A DNA stretch of 64,000 bases from UBA8337 sp937907245. Its GTDB lineage: Bacteria > Pseudomonadota > Alphaproteobacteria > RS24. How positions within the stretch are numbered: position 1 is the first letter of the stretch; each line of letters opens with the position of its first letter. Both the position numbers and the translations under genes were made by a program. The stretch lies in the NCBI GenBank assembly GCA_965219485.1, contig OZ244774.1:620001-684000 (forward strand). The letters run 5' to 3'. The notes beneath the pieces were generated by a model. That model was not told where the DNA came from. It worked only from the letters and a program-made list of their open reading frames with translations, and did no database searches. Below, one piece after another: positions 1-8,268 of this stretch.

Positions 1-83
1 TCATGGGTGTCTTGAAAGGCAAATATGCCGGACAAATGGACTTTGGCAAAGCCGGCGGTCTGGTTAAACAACGCCTCAGTTAA
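1..83 (+). CDS. GatB/YqeY-domain protein, C-terminal end only
   Basis: Partial gene cut by the window start. Bases 1-2 finish a codon; from base 3 the frame reads MGVLKGKYAGQMDFGKAG and continues to LVKQRLS followed by TAA. This matches the end of YqeY-like proteins, which finish with a 'MG.(V/L)KGK..G..D...(A/V)..(V)VK..L' pattern, the tRNA-binding tail domain shared with GatB. Its role is uncertain; the family is thought to help tRNA-dependent amidation or aminoacylation. A YqeY gene directly before dnaG-rpoD is a usual arrangement in alphaproteobacteria, which supports the call. Only about 26 residues are visible, so nothing can be said about its start or regulation. Confidence 0.8.
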   Translation, partial: MGVLKGKYAGQMDFGKAGGLVKQRLS

Positions 84-182
84 ACGCCGTTTACATTTTC
101 ATTCACAAGAAATATGGCCTTTCCATAGCTCCCACGCATTATCTGCATGGCGGCACAGCCGATAAGCGCGTAAAATACTAAC

Positions 183-2060
183 ATGGCGTTTCCCCAAACC
201 TTTCTCGAAGAAATTAGAAACCGAATTTCCGTATCGGATGTGGTCGGCCGCAAGGTGAAGTTGCAGCGCCGTGGCCGCGAATTTGTGGGCCTTAGCCCGT
301 TCAAGCCTGAAAAAACGCCTTCTTTCACCGTTAATGATGACAAGCAATTTTATCATTGTTTCTCGACCGGCAATCATGGGTCGGTGTTTGACTTTGTCAT
401 GGAGACTGAAGGGTTAAGTTTTCCAGAAGCGGTTGAGCGTCTGGCCTCTGAGGCGGGCATGCAAATGCCCGACCGCGACCCACAAGATGCCGTGCGCGCG
501 GTTAATCAGGCCAGCCTGCTAGACGTTACCGAGGCTTCAGCCAAATGGTTTGAAGCGCAACTCAAAACCCCCGCCGCTGCCGATGCGCGCGCCTATCTCG
601 AGAAGCGCGGCGTTAGCCAAGAGATGATAACCCGCTTCCGCATTGGCTTTGGGCCCAGCTCGCGCACCGCGCTGGTGGAGCATTTGAGCGCGCGCGACAT
701 GGGGCTCGATAAAATTGTCGAAGCAGGCATGGCGATAAAACCAGACGATAATAAAGCGCCCTATGACCGTTTCCGCGATCGGATTATTTTTCCCATTAAC
801 GATGCGCGCGGTCGCGTGATTGCTTTTGGCGGGCGCGCGATGAGCGCCGATGCGAAAGCCAAATATCTCAATTCACCCGAGACTCCGCTGTTTCATAAAA
901 GCCGCGTTTTGTATAATTTTTCGGGTGCGCGGCAAGCCGCCTATGACACCAATAACGTGCTCATCTCGGAAGGCTATATGGATGTCGTGGGCATGGCGCG
1001 CGCGGGCATTGATAATGCGGTGGCAGGTTTGGGCACAGCGATTACCGAAGAGCAAATCGGTCTCGCATGGCGCATGGCGCCGGAGCCGATTTTATGTCTC
1101 GATGGCGATGCGGCTGGCCTGCGCGCCGCTTATCGCGCGATTGACCGGGCTTTGCCTTTGCTAAAACCTGGTTATTCTTTGCGCTTTGCTATTTTGCCGC
1201 CGGGCAAAGACCCCGATGATGTGGTGCGCGAAGGCGGCGCCGAAGCTATGCAGGCGCTGTTGGGCAAAGCCATGAGCCTTATCGATTTAATGTGGGAGCG
1301 CGAGATAGAGGCCGCCCCTTGGGACACCCCCGAGCGCGCGGCCGCCTTGAAAAAGCGGTTGCGAGAGGCGGCAGCTCGGGTCGGCGATAAAGATGTGCGC
1401 GCCCTTTATGGCCAAGACATTAAAGCCCGGCTGGACAAATTATTGGGCGAGCAGGGTGTCCCCTATCAAAACCGAGGTGGCGCTAGACCAAGAAAAAACC
1501 CGCGCTTTCGGTCGCCACCAAGCTCAGAAGCGCGTCGTTCCGCCATCTCAACCGGAGCGACCGATTGGTCAAACCGAGAGGCCTTGATTGTCCTTTGTGT
1601 GCTGCAGCACCCAGCCGTTCTTGTGCGCGAGCGAGATATGTTCGAGACCATTGAAATACAAACGCCAGCATTGGACGCCTTGCGCTTTGCGATGATTGAC
1701 TATTTTGACGAGCTGGAGGGCCCCGCCGAAACGGACGCAGGACTTGACAATAGCGCTCTCACAAGGCATTTGATAGGCAAGGGAAAGCAGGAAATTTGTG
1801 AGCGTTTGGTAAAAATGCCAGAAGCTCGGCGTATGAGTTTTGCGCGCAAGGAAAGTGATCTGGAAGACGTTTTGGCGGGGTGGCTTGAAGTTGCCCGAAA
1901 TCATCATAAATTACAGACTCTTACGGCCGAACAAAAATCGGTTGAAGCAGAACTTGAAATTGAGCTAGCGCGGGATGGAACACAAAACGCGCTGGAACGC
2001 CTATTGGCGATAAAGAATGAAATTGCGGCGCTGGAACGCGGAGACGACAGCGCAGCTTAA
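183..2060 (+). CDS. dnaG: DNA primase DnaG
   Basis: Primase that makes RNA primers at the replication fork with the DnaB helicase. 625 residues, normal length. The N-terminal CHC2-type domain is at about residues 1-100, the catalytic core and TOPRIM fold at about 130-370 (EGYMDV from E263; DGDAAG from D307, the metal-binding acidic residues), and the C-terminal helicase-interaction domain after about 450. The N-terminal domain keeps the KTPSFTV and FYHCF landmarks but has lost most of its zinc ligands: the four expected positions are S38, K41, C59 and T62, so only one cysteine remains. Start at ATG 183 gives the usual MxFPxxFLxxIR beginning; I see no strong Shine-Dalgarno. It lies 99 bp after a YqeY-like gene and 43 bp before rpoD, the classical macromolecular-synthesis order. 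Confidence 0.97.
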   Translation: MAFPQTFLEEIRNRISVSDVVGRKVKLQRRGREFVGLSPFKPEKTPSFTVNDDKQFYHCFSTGNHGSVFDFVMETEGLSFPEAVERLASEAGMQMPDRDPQDAVRAVNQASLLDVTEASAKWFEAQLKTPAAADARAYLEKRGVSQEMITRFRIGFGPSSRTALVEHLSARDMGLDKIVEAGMAIKPDDNKAPYDRFRDRIIFPINDARGRVIAFGGRAMSADAKAKYLNSPETPLFHKSRVLYNFSGARQAAYDTNNVLISEGYMDVVGMARAGIDNAVAGLGTAITEEQIGLAWRMAPEPILCLDGDAAGLRAAYRAIDRALPLLKPGYSLRFAILPPGKDPDDVVREGGAEAMQALLGKAMSLIDLMWEREIEAAPWDTPERAAALKKRLREAAARVGDKDVRALYGQDIKARLDKLLGEQGVPYQNRGGARPRKNPRFRSPPSSEARRSAISTGATDWSNREALIVLCVLQHPAVLVRERDMFETIEIQTPALDALRFAMIDYFDELEGPAETDAGLDNSALTRHLIGKGKQEICERLVKMPEARRMSFARKESDLEDVLAGWLEVARNHHKLQTLTAEQKSVEAELEIELARDGTQNALERLLAIKNEIAALERGDDSAA

Positions 2061-2103
2061 TGATAATCGTGAGGGGTCACGCAAGACTTACACGGAGACT
2101 TAT

Positions 2104-4071
2104 ATGGCAGGCAAAAAAGCCAAGGCAAAAGAACAAGAAGTCGAAACAGGCGACAGCCCACTTATCGACATGGACAATCGCGATGTGAAGCGCATGATCA
2201 AGGCTGCCAAATCAAGCGGCTTTGTGACCATTGATGCGCTCAACGCGGTTTTGCCACCCGAAGAATTTACGTCCGAAAAAATCGAAGACATTATGTCTAT
2301 GCTGTCTGAGATGGGCATCACGGTTGTTGAGACGGATGATGCAGACGACACCGAAGAAGATGGCGACGCCAAATCAAGCGACGAGACCGCTGTAGCGACG
2401 GCGACCAGCACCTCGGCCGTTGCTAAAACCGCTAAAACGGGCGCGGCAGGCGATCGTACCGATGATCCGGTGCGGATGTATTTGCGCGAAATGGGCTCGG
2501 TTGAGCTACTGTCCCGCGAAGGCGAAATTGCCATTGCCAAACGCATAGAGGCCGGTCGCGAGACTATGATTGCAGGCCTATGCGAAAGCCCGTTGACGTT
2601 TCAGGCGATTATCATTTGGCGCGATGAGCTGAATGAAGGCAAGGTTTTGCTGCGTGATATTATCGATTTGGACGCTACTTTCGCAGGCCCCGAAGCCAAG
2701 AAAATTGACCGCTCGGCGGCCGGTGCTGCGCCCCCTCCATCGGGTGCGCCATCGGGCGAAGCCGAAGGCGAGCCAGATGAAGACGATGATGAAGCGGAAG
2801 CCAATATGTCGCTTTCAGCCATGGAAATGGAACTGAAGCCAAAAGTATTGGGCAGTTTCGACATTATTGCCTCGACCTATAAAAAGCTACGCCGCTTGCA
2901 AGACCAAAGCGTGGAGCTGCAAAGCGATGGCAAAGAGCTGACCAAAGCGCAACAAACCCGCTCGGATAAATTGAGCGGTGAGATTATTGAAGAAGTCAAA
3001 GGTTTGGCGTTGAACAATAATCGTATCGAGGCATTGGTCGAGCAGCTTTATGCGATTAACAAGCGCTTGGTTGGGCTGGAGGCACAACTGTGGCGTTTGG
3101 CCCAAAAAACCGGCGTCACCCGCGACGAGTTTTTGAAGCAATATCAAGGCAATGAATATGAGGCCAATTGGTCTCGCCGTGTCGGTCGACTGACGGGCAA
3201 GGGCTGGAAAGATTTCATTCAGAAAAACCGCGATGACGTAAAAACCATTCGTAGCGAAATTCAAGAGCTGGCCAATGAGACAGGTCTGAACATCACCGAA
3301 TATCGCCGCATTGTGCGCACTGTGCAAAAAGGCGAGCGCGAAGCGCGCATTGCCAAGAAGGAAATGGTCGAAGCCAATTTGCGGCTGGTGATTTCCATTG
3401 CCAAAAAATACACAAATCGCGGCCTGCAATTCCTCGACCTTATTCAAGAGGGCAATATCGGCCTTATGAAAGCGGTTGATAAATTTGAGTATCGCCGTGG
3501 GTATAAATTCTCAACCTATGCGACCTGGTGGATTCGCCAAGCGATCACTCGCTCGATTGCCGACCAAGCGCGCACCATCCGTATCCCGGTGCATATGATT
3601 GAGACGATTAACAAATTGGTGCGCACTTCGCGCCAAATGTTGCACGAGTTTGGCCGCGAGCCGACGCCAGAAGAGCTGTCGGAAAAACTGTCGATGCCGC
3701 TTGATAAAGTGCGCAAGGTTTTGAAAATCGCCAAAGAGCCGATTAGCTTGGAAACGCCCATCGGCGACGAAGAAGATAGCCAGCTGGGTGATTTCATCGA
3801 AGATAAGAACGCGATTTTGCCAATCGATGCTGCCATTCAGTCCAATTTGCGCGATACCACCACGCGGGTTTTGGCTTCGTTAACGCCGCGCGAAGAACGT
3901 GTCTTGCGCATGCGCTTTGGCATTGGTATGAACACCGACCATACGCTGGAAGAAGTGGGTCAGCAGTTCTCTGTGACACGCGAACGCATTCGCCAAATTG
4001 AAGCGAAAGCCTTGCGCAAGCTGAAACACCCAAGCCGGTCTCGCAAGCTCCGTAGTTTCTTGGATAATTAG
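2104..4071 (+). CDS. rpoD: RNA polymerase primary sigma factor RpoD (sigma-70)
   Basis: Housekeeping sigma factor, 655 residues. Region 1.1 is at about 15-75. Region 1.2 begins at D120 (DDPVRMYLREM), followed by a large non-conserved insert containing a Pro/Gly/Ala and acidic low-complexity stretch (GAAPPPSGAPSGEAEGEPDE). Region 2 is at about 420-490 (LRLVISIAKKYTNRGLQFLD, then FSTYATWWIRQAI), region 3 follows, and region 4 runs from about 594 to the end with the helix-turn-helix VTRERIRQIEAKALRKL. The frame is open further upstream into the end of dnaG, but ATG 2104 is preceded by CGGAGA at a good distance and begins MAGKKAKAKE, so I use it. Probably co-transcribed with dnaG. Confidence 0.97.
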   Translation: MAGKKAKAKEQEVETGDSPLIDMDNRDVKRMIKAAKSSGFVTIDALNAVLPPEEFTSEKIEDIMSMLSEMGITVVETDDADDTEEDGDAKSSDETAVATATSTSAVAKTAKTGAAGDRTDDPVRMYLREMGSVELLSREGEIAIAKRIEAGRETMIAGLCESPLTFQAIIIWRDELNEGKVLLRDIIDLDATFAGPEAKKIDRSAAGAAPPPSGAPSGEAEGEPDEDDDEAEANMSLSAMEMELKPKVLGSFDIIASTYKKLRRLQDQSVELQSDGKELTKAQQTRSDKLSGEIIEEVKGLALNNNRIEALVEQLYAINKRLVGLEAQLWRLAQKTGVTRDEFLKQYQGNEYEANWSRRVGRLTGKGWKDFIQKNRDDVKTIRSEIQELANETGLNITEYRRIVRTVQKGEREARIAKKEMVEANLRLVISIAKKYTNRGLQFLDLIQEGNIGLMKAVDKFEYRRGYKFSTYATWWIRQAITRSIADQARTIRIPVHMIETINKLVRTSRQMLHEFGREPTPEELSEKLSMPLDKVRKVLKIAKEPISLETPIGDEEDSQLGDFIEDKNAILPIDAAIQSNLRDTTTRVLASLTPREERVLRMRFGIGMNTDHTLEEVGQQFSVTRERIRQIEAKALRKLKHPSRSRKLRSFLDN

Positions 4072-4100
4072 ACTTAGTACGAATAAATCAGGCTCTCCCA

Positions 4101-4439
4101 ATGATGTTAACGATGATGAAGGCGAAAATTCACCGCGCCACAGTAACCCAATGCGACATGCAGTATCAGGGTTCGATTTCGGTGGACCAAGATTGGCTCG
4201 ACAAAGCGGGCATTTTGCCCAATGAGCAAGTCGATGTCTTAAACATCAACACGGGCGGGCGCTTTACAACTTACGCCATTCCAGCGCCACGCGGCTCCAA
4301 GACCATTGGCATCAATGGCGCGGCCGCTCGTTTGGCACAAAAGCAAGATTTGGTTATCATCATCGCCTATGCGCAGATGAGTGAAGAAGAAGCCGCGTCT
4401 TATGAACCGGGTTTATATTTTCCCGAATTAGACGCATAA
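4101..4439 (+). CDS. panD: Aspartate 1-decarboxylase (pyruvoyl-dependent)
   Basis: Makes beta-alanine from L-aspartate for pantothenate and CoA synthesis. 112 residues, slightly short for the family (about 125) but complete. The proenzyme self-cleaves between G24 and S25 in YQGSISVD to give the N-terminal pyruvoyl group; the G24-S25 numbering agrees exactly with the family when ATG 4101 is the start. Other landmarks are KIHRATVT near the N-terminus, the FTTYAIPAPRGS segment and GINGAAARLA. It sits 29 bp after rpoD and 20 bp before tRNA-Ile, with no other pantothenate genes nearby. Confidence 0.95.
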   Translation: MMLTMMKAKIHRATVTQCDMQYQGSISVDQDWLDKAGILPNEQVDVLNINTGGRFTTYAIPAPRGSKTIGINGAAARLAQKQDLVIIIAYAQMSEEEAASYEPGLYFPELDA

Positions 4440-4459
4440 TCATTATTGTATTGGTGTTG

Positions 4460-4536
4460 GGGCCTGTAGCTCAGGTGGTTAGAGCGGTCCGCTCATAACG
4501 GATTGGTCGCAGGTTCGAGTCCTGCCGGGCCCACCA
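4460..4536 (+). tRNA. tRNA-Ile2 (CAU anticodon, lysidine-modified)
   Basis: 77-nt cloverleaf including encoded CCA. The acceptor GGGCCTG pairs with CGGGCCC (one G-U); the D-arm contains AGCTCAGGTGGTTAGAGC, the anticodon loop is CTCATAA, and the T-arm is GGTTCGAGTCC. The anticodon CAT could mean Met, but the variable-region and stem pattern ACGGATTGGTCGC after the anticodon is the one seen in tRNA-Ile2, whose C34 is changed to lysidine by TilS so that it reads AUA. Elongator tRNA-Met is the alternative. Confidence 0.88.
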
Positions 4537-4551
4537 ATATTTTGCTTTTGC

Positions 4552-5454
4552 CTAGGTTGCAAATGTTTGAAGCTTCACGGCAAGCAATTTTACTTCCAAA
4601 GCCGCCAAATCCAGCTTTCCTTTTTCGGCAATAAACACCAGCTCAGGCGCACGCCGTTCCGCTTCGAGGAGCGTGTAGCGCTCGCCTACCAATTGCAATC
4701 GATGCGTGCCTGTGTGGCCTTTCGCGCGCGCCAGTTTGGGCGCCACTTCCTGCAGTAAGGCGGCTAATTTTTCTATATCCAGGGGCGTCTGTGCCGAGAA
4801 GCTTATCGTATCGAATAGCGCATCGGCAAAAAGCGGTGCCGTTTCGGCCATATCAGATAAGGCGCTGGAAGCTGACAGCGTTAGCATGTCAGCCAGCACC
4901 TCGTCGCTGGCGCGCGCGATGGGGGCTTGGGTGAGGCTGGCCAATAGGCTCTGCGCGCTGGCGCCTTCGTCATCGGTTAAATCTGCCTTGGTCAGCAGGC
5001 AATAATCAGCTTGCGCGATTTGTCGATTAACCAGACCGCCGACGAACTTATCGCGCCGTTTGGCCGCCAATGTTGTGGCGTCTATCGCCACATAAATACC
5101 CGCCAGTTGCAGCCCCTGAATGCCATAGCCGAGATAAGCGAGGCGGGCAGGCTCGCCTGCGCCACTGGCCTCAATCAACACATGGTCGGGGGGCGTGTCG
5201 CTTTGCGCTAATTGCTGTAATTGCTGCAACGCATCATCTTGCAATTGGCAGCAGGCGCAGCCATTGGCTAGCGAAATCGTCTCGCCGTCATGCGCCTCAA
5301 TCAGCTCGGCATCAATGTTAATGGCGCCAAAATCATTGACCAAAATGGTCAGGCGTTTGCCCTTAAAGGCGGCTGGTGGGTTGGCCAATAGCCGATTGAT
5401 CAGCGTGGTCTTTCCCGCCCCCAAATAGCCGCCCAATATGGTCAGCGGTAGCAT
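4552..5454 (-). CDS. COG0523 (CobW/P47K-like) metal-handling GTPase
   Basis: 300-residue G3E GTPase of the COG0523 family, proteins that insert or deliver metal (zinc, cobalt and others) to client enzymes. Walker A is GGYLGAGKTT (residues 8-17). The diagnostic CxCC metal site is NGCACCQL with C66, C68 and C69. The base-recognition motif is LTKADL, and the CobW C-terminal domain covers roughly 220-300. Its start codon overlaps the stop of the upstream amidohydrolase by one base (TAATG), so the two are translationally coupled. The likely client is therefore that metal-dependent hydrolase; this is inference from position. Which metal it carries cannot be read from the sequence. Confidence 0.88.
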   Translation of the reverse strand: MLPLTILGGYLGAGKTTLINRLLANPPAAFKGKRLTILVNDFGAINIDAELIEAHDGETISLANGCACCQLQDDALQQLQQLAQSDTPPDHVLIEASGAGEPARLAYLGYGIQGLQLAGIYVAIDATTLAAKRRDKFVGGLVNRQIAQADYCLLTKADLTDDEGASAQSLLASLTQAPIARASDEVLADMLTLSASSALSDMAETAPLFADALFDTISFSAQTPLDIEKLAALLQEVAPKLARAKGHTGTHRLQLVGERYTLLEAERRAPELVFIAEKGKLDLAALEVKLLAVKLQTFAT

Positions 5455-7112
5455 TAGGGTTTTTCAATCGGGTGCGGCACGCCGTTAAACACCGTGCCCC
5501 AAATGGGAATATCGCGCAGCCCGTGTGCGCCCACCTCAAATGGGTCTTGCTCCAGCACCGTGAAGTCAGCGCGTTTGCCAGCCCGCAAGCTGCCGACTTC
5601 ATTTTCTAGGCCCAGCACATATGCGGCATCGAGGGTGATGGCTTTTAGCGCGTCATATACGGGCACGCATTCACCTTCACCCACAATTTTGCCGGCCTCA
5701 TTTTTGCGCGTCGCCGCCACCCAAGCCGAGTTCAGCGGCAAAGCAGGCGCCATCGTGTAATCGGAATGCAGCGCAAACGGCACATTATTGCGCTTCAGCG
5801 TGCAAAGCCGCGCCATCGAATAGGCGCGCTCTTCGCCAATGGCATCGCGGGCATAAATCTCGCTCAGCTCGTGAAGATAATAAACATTCACCGAGGCAAT
5901 GGCACCAAGGCTCGCCATGCGCCGCACTTGCTCGGGCGTTGAAAGCCCAAAATGCTCAATCGTGAAGCGATGGTTGAAACGCGGCTTCTCGTCTTGCAGT
6001 TTCTCCAGCGTATCCAGCGCCAACTCTAGCCCCAGGTCGCCCGTGCAGTGGACGTGAATTTTATAGCCCTTGTGCCACAAAAGCCGCGCCGCTTCCTCGA
6101 AGCGCTCAGGAACCATCATCCATTCGCCTTCATGGCCATCCAGATAACCAGGCTGGCCGACCATCATTAATTGCGAGAAGAAGGCGCCATCGGTAAATAA
6201 TTTCGCATGATCGGTGAAGAATAATTTATCGGTGTTGAGGTCAGGATAGGCTGACATTTCAGTCTCGACACGGGCGTAATCGCCATCATGTGCCAGCGCC
6301 AGCAGATTAGGGGTGTAGTGAACCCGAAATGGCGTGTCGTCTGTGTTGAAAAACCCAAGGGCCGCTTGCCATTCCATCTCAAAATTAAAAATGCCAATGC
6401 CCATATCGCCCAGCATCGTATGGCCACCAAAATGGGCCACTTGCTTGAGGCGCTGCATGCCAAGGCCAAATTTTTCGGGCGACATAATCAGCGGATTAAA
6501 TGCGTTAATGGCGAGGCGCAGACCGTTTTCGTAAAACAATCCGTCTTCCAGCTTAATCTGCGGATGCGCGCCCACTTCATTATTGTTGAGGCCAAAATGC
6601 TCCAGCGCGGCCGTGTTTAAAATCACTTCATGGAACGAGCGATGCCAAACCACTACCGGCCGATTTGGGGCGGCTTCATCTAATTGTTTGCGGGTGATAT
6701 CGCCATGCCAATTGCGGTGGTAGCCCCAAGTGAAAAACGGCTCTGTGGCGTCGCCTTGCGTCAAATCGGTCAGGCGTTCGAGATAAGCCTCATGCGATTT
6801 TGTCGCCGGCACGCTCTCCCATGGCAAGTCCCATGGTAGGGCGGTAATAAATTGCATCGGTAAAATAACCGCCGCCATGCTTGGGTGCAAATGCGGGTCG
6901 ATGAAACCAGGCATAATCACTTTATCAGCAAAGCGCTCGTCTATTGTGTGCGGGTGGCGGCTCATCCAGGGTTGCAAGCTCTCCAAAGTGCCGACTTCTA
7001 AAATCTGCGCCTCACCCTCACTCGTTTGGCGCACGGCAATGGCGGTGGCTTGCGGTAGACTTGGCTCCATAGTGTGAATGATGCGGGCGGTAAAAATGGT
7101 AATTTCAGACAT
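5454..7112 (-). CDS. YtcJ-like metal-dependent amidohydrolase
   Basis: 552-residue amidohydrolase of the YtcJ/ExoZ-like group (amidohydrolase_3 fold). The N-terminal beta-sandwich is followed by the metal motif PGFIDPHLHP with H74 and H76. Later histidines are in IHVHCTGDLG and FTIEHFG, and the catalytic Asp region is FALHSDYTM. The C-terminus returns to the sandwich with GSLRAGKRADFTVLEQDPF, typical of the superfamily. The substrate is unknown. The frame extends 37 codons upstream, but ATG at 7112-7110 has a GGAGAGG Shine-Dalgarno and begins MSEITIFTARIIHTME, so it is chosen. It is followed without a gap by a COG0523 GTPase and is divergent from the MAPEG genes. Confidence 0.87.
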   Translation of the reverse strand: MSEITIFTARIIHTMEPSLPQATAIAVRQTSEGEAQILEVGTLESLQPWMSRHPHTIDERFADKVIMPGFIDPHLHPSMAAVILPMQFITALPWDLPWESVPATKSHEAYLERLTDLTQGDATEPFFTWGYHRNWHGDITRKQLDEAAPNRPVVVWHRSFHEVILNTAALEHFGLNNNEVGAHPQIKLEDGLFYENGLRLAINAFNPLIMSPEKFGLGMQRLKQVAHFGGHTMLGDMGIGIFNFEMEWQAALGFFNTDDTPFRVHYTPNLLALAHDGDYARVETEMSAYPDLNTDKLFFTDHAKLFTDGAFFSQLMMVGQPGYLDGHEGEWMMVPERFEEAARLLWHKGYKIHVHCTGDLGLELALDTLEKLQDEKPRFNHRFTIEHFGLSTPEQVRRMASLGAIASVNVYYLHELSEIYARDAIGEERAYSMARLCTLKRNNVPFALHSDYTMAPALPLNSAWVAATRKNEAGKIVGEGECVPVYDALKAITLDAAYVLGLENEVGSLRAGKRADFTVLEQDPFEVGAHGLRDIPIWGTVFNGVPHPIEKP

Positions 7113-7138
7113 GAAACCTCTCCAAGAAAGTGACGAAC

Positions 7139-7207
7139 GGCTTGCTATAGTGGCGCAAAGCAGCGCAAAATTGTGCCTTAATAATATGTTTTCTGGGGGA
7201 CAACACA
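7139..7207 (+). promoter_or_regulatory. Upstream region of first MAPEG gene (duplicated block)
   Basis: The block starting GGCTTGCTAT, followed six bases later by GCAAAGCAGCGCA, is repeated at 7634 in front of the second MAPEG gene (24 of 29 bases identical, no gaps) at nearly the same distance from the start codon (69 and 68 bp). Conservation of this block between diverged paralogues suggests it contains the promoter. TTGCTA could be a -35 with weak -10 sequences 18 bp further on; this is a guess. GGGGGA precedes ATG 7208 as ribosome-binding site. Confidence 0.4.
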
Positions 7208-7627
7208 ATGGAAGTTTCGGCAATTCTGCAACCCGTCGTTGTTTTAGGTCTTTGGAGCGGCGTGATGATGCTTTGGTTGGCCAAAATGAGGCTTCAAACC
7301 GCCCGTCAAACCCGTTTCCCGAAAGGCGAGGCGGCGCATCCGTCGGCCATGACGGCGTTTCCCACCGAGGCCCGACGGGTCGGGGATAATTACAATCATC
7401 TGTTCGAGCAACCGACTTTATTTTATGCGGTGGCTTTGCTGCTGGCGGTGACGGGGCATGTCGATGCGGTGTCGGTGGCTTTGGCTTGGGGCTTTGTTGC
7501 GCTTCGCGTGATGCATTCTCTTGTGCAGGCTACGGTCAATATTGTGCTGCTGCGCTTTGCCTTATTCATGCTCTCTTGGGCGGTCTTGCTTGGGCTCCTT
7601 ATGCGCGAGGCTCTGGCGATATTTTAA
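7208..7627 (+). CDS. MAPEG-family membrane protein (first copy)
   Basis: 139-residue integral membrane protein of the MAPEG family (membrane-associated proteins in eicosanoid and glutathione metabolism). About four hydrophobic helices are visible: residues 5-25, about 70-90, 90-110 and 115-135. Family landmarks are the DNYNHLFEQPTLFYAV segment in the first loop/second helix and the R..HS..Q.T.N.V..R helix (LRVMHSLVQATVNIVLLR). Bacterial members include glutathione-linked peroxidases and transferases, but many have no known activity, so the function is open. It is one of a tandem pair with the gene at 7702, the same length and clearly paralogous. Predicted location is the inner membrane. Confidence 0.85.
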   Translation: MEVSAILQPVVVLGLWSGVMMLWLAKMRLQTARQTRFPKGEAAHPSAMTAFPTEARRVGDNYNHLFEQPTLFYAVALLLAVTGHVDAVSVALAWGFVALRVMHSLVQATVNIVLLRFALFMLSWAVLLGLLMREALAIF

Positions 7628-7633
7628 TGGCGT

Positions 7634-7701
7634 GGCTTGCTATCTTGAAGCAAAGCGGCGCACACTAAGTCGATTGATAGTTTCATTTATAGGAGGATAA
7701 A
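7634..7701 (+). promoter_or_regulatory. Upstream region of second MAPEG gene (copy of 7139 block)
   Basis: Contains GGCTTGCTAT and, six bases later, GCAAAGCGGCGCA, the same arrangement as upstream of the first MAPEG gene. The ribosome-binding site is a strong AGGAGG seven bases before ATG 7702, better than the one of copy 1. The second gene is therefore probably transcribed from its own promoter and may be expressed more strongly. Confidence 0.4.
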
Positions 7702-8121
7702 ATGGAAGCTTCTGCAATTTTACAACCTGTTGTGGCACTGGGCCTTTGGAGTGGTGTGATGATGATTTGGATGTACGCCACGCGTATTCCAGCCATTGGC
7801 AATACCAAGATTCCCGAGGCTGAAATGGGCCACCCCGTCGGCATGAGTTACCTGCCATCGGAAGTGCGCCGCATCGCGGATAATTACAATCACCTGTTCG
7901 AGCAACCAACTTTGTTTTATGCGATGGCACTCACGATTGCGGTGGCCGGGCATGTGGATGCAATGGCGGTGAATTGCGCTTGGGCGTTTGTTATTCTCCG
8001 CGTGGTGCATTCGCTGGTGCAGGCCACGGTTAACATCGTGCTGCTGCGTTTTGGCATTTTCTTGCTGTCATGGGTAGCGCTGCTTATTCTTACCGTGCGC
8101 GAAGCTCTGGTTATTTTTTAG
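7702..8121 (+). CDS. MAPEG-family membrane protein (second copy)
   Basis: 139 residues, same length and topology as the protein encoded at 7208, with shared blocks such as SAILQPVV.LGLWSGVMM, ADNYNHLFEQPTLFYA(V/M)A and HSLVQATVNIVLLRF. The copies differ most in the first loop (here TRIPAIGNTKIPEAEMGHP). Tandem duplication followed by divergence is the simplest reading; different substrates or expression levels could explain retention of both. A strong hairpin terminator follows at 8145, so this ends the transcription unit. Confidence 0.85.
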   Translation: MEASAILQPVVALGLWSGVMMIWMYATRIPAIGNTKIPEAEMGHPVGMSYLPSEVRRIADNYNHLFEQPTLFYAMALTIAVAGHVDAMAVNCAWAFVILRVVHSLVQATVNIVLLRFGIFLLSWVALLILTVREALVIF

Positions 8122-8144
8122 GCTATCGTTGAACACCAATGTAA

Positions 8145-8186
8145 AAAGGGCTCTGCCGCTTCGGGGGTAGGGCCCTTTGTTTTTTC
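8145..8186 (+). terminator. Rho-independent terminator after MAPEG pair
   Basis: AAAGGGCTCTGCC pairs with GGTAGGGCCCTTT (13 bp with G-U pairs) around a short loop, followed by GTTTTTTT. Confidence 0.9.
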
Positions 8187-8268
8187 GCTGAATTTATGGT
8201 GAAGAGAGAGGCGCCTTGCCAGTGCCGATTAAAACTGGCAAAAGTCATCATCTTAAAAGGGGAAAACA

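Noticed and set aside
2740..2810. Low-complexity acidic insert of RpoD as a possible unusual feature
   Set aside because: A variable acidic linker in the non-conserved region between 1.2 and 2 is common in primary sigma factors.
4460..4536. Integration site at tRNA-Ile, or at the 51-52 kb tRNAs
   Set aside because: No integrase, no duplicated tRNA 3' end and no change of gene content next to any of the four tRNAs.
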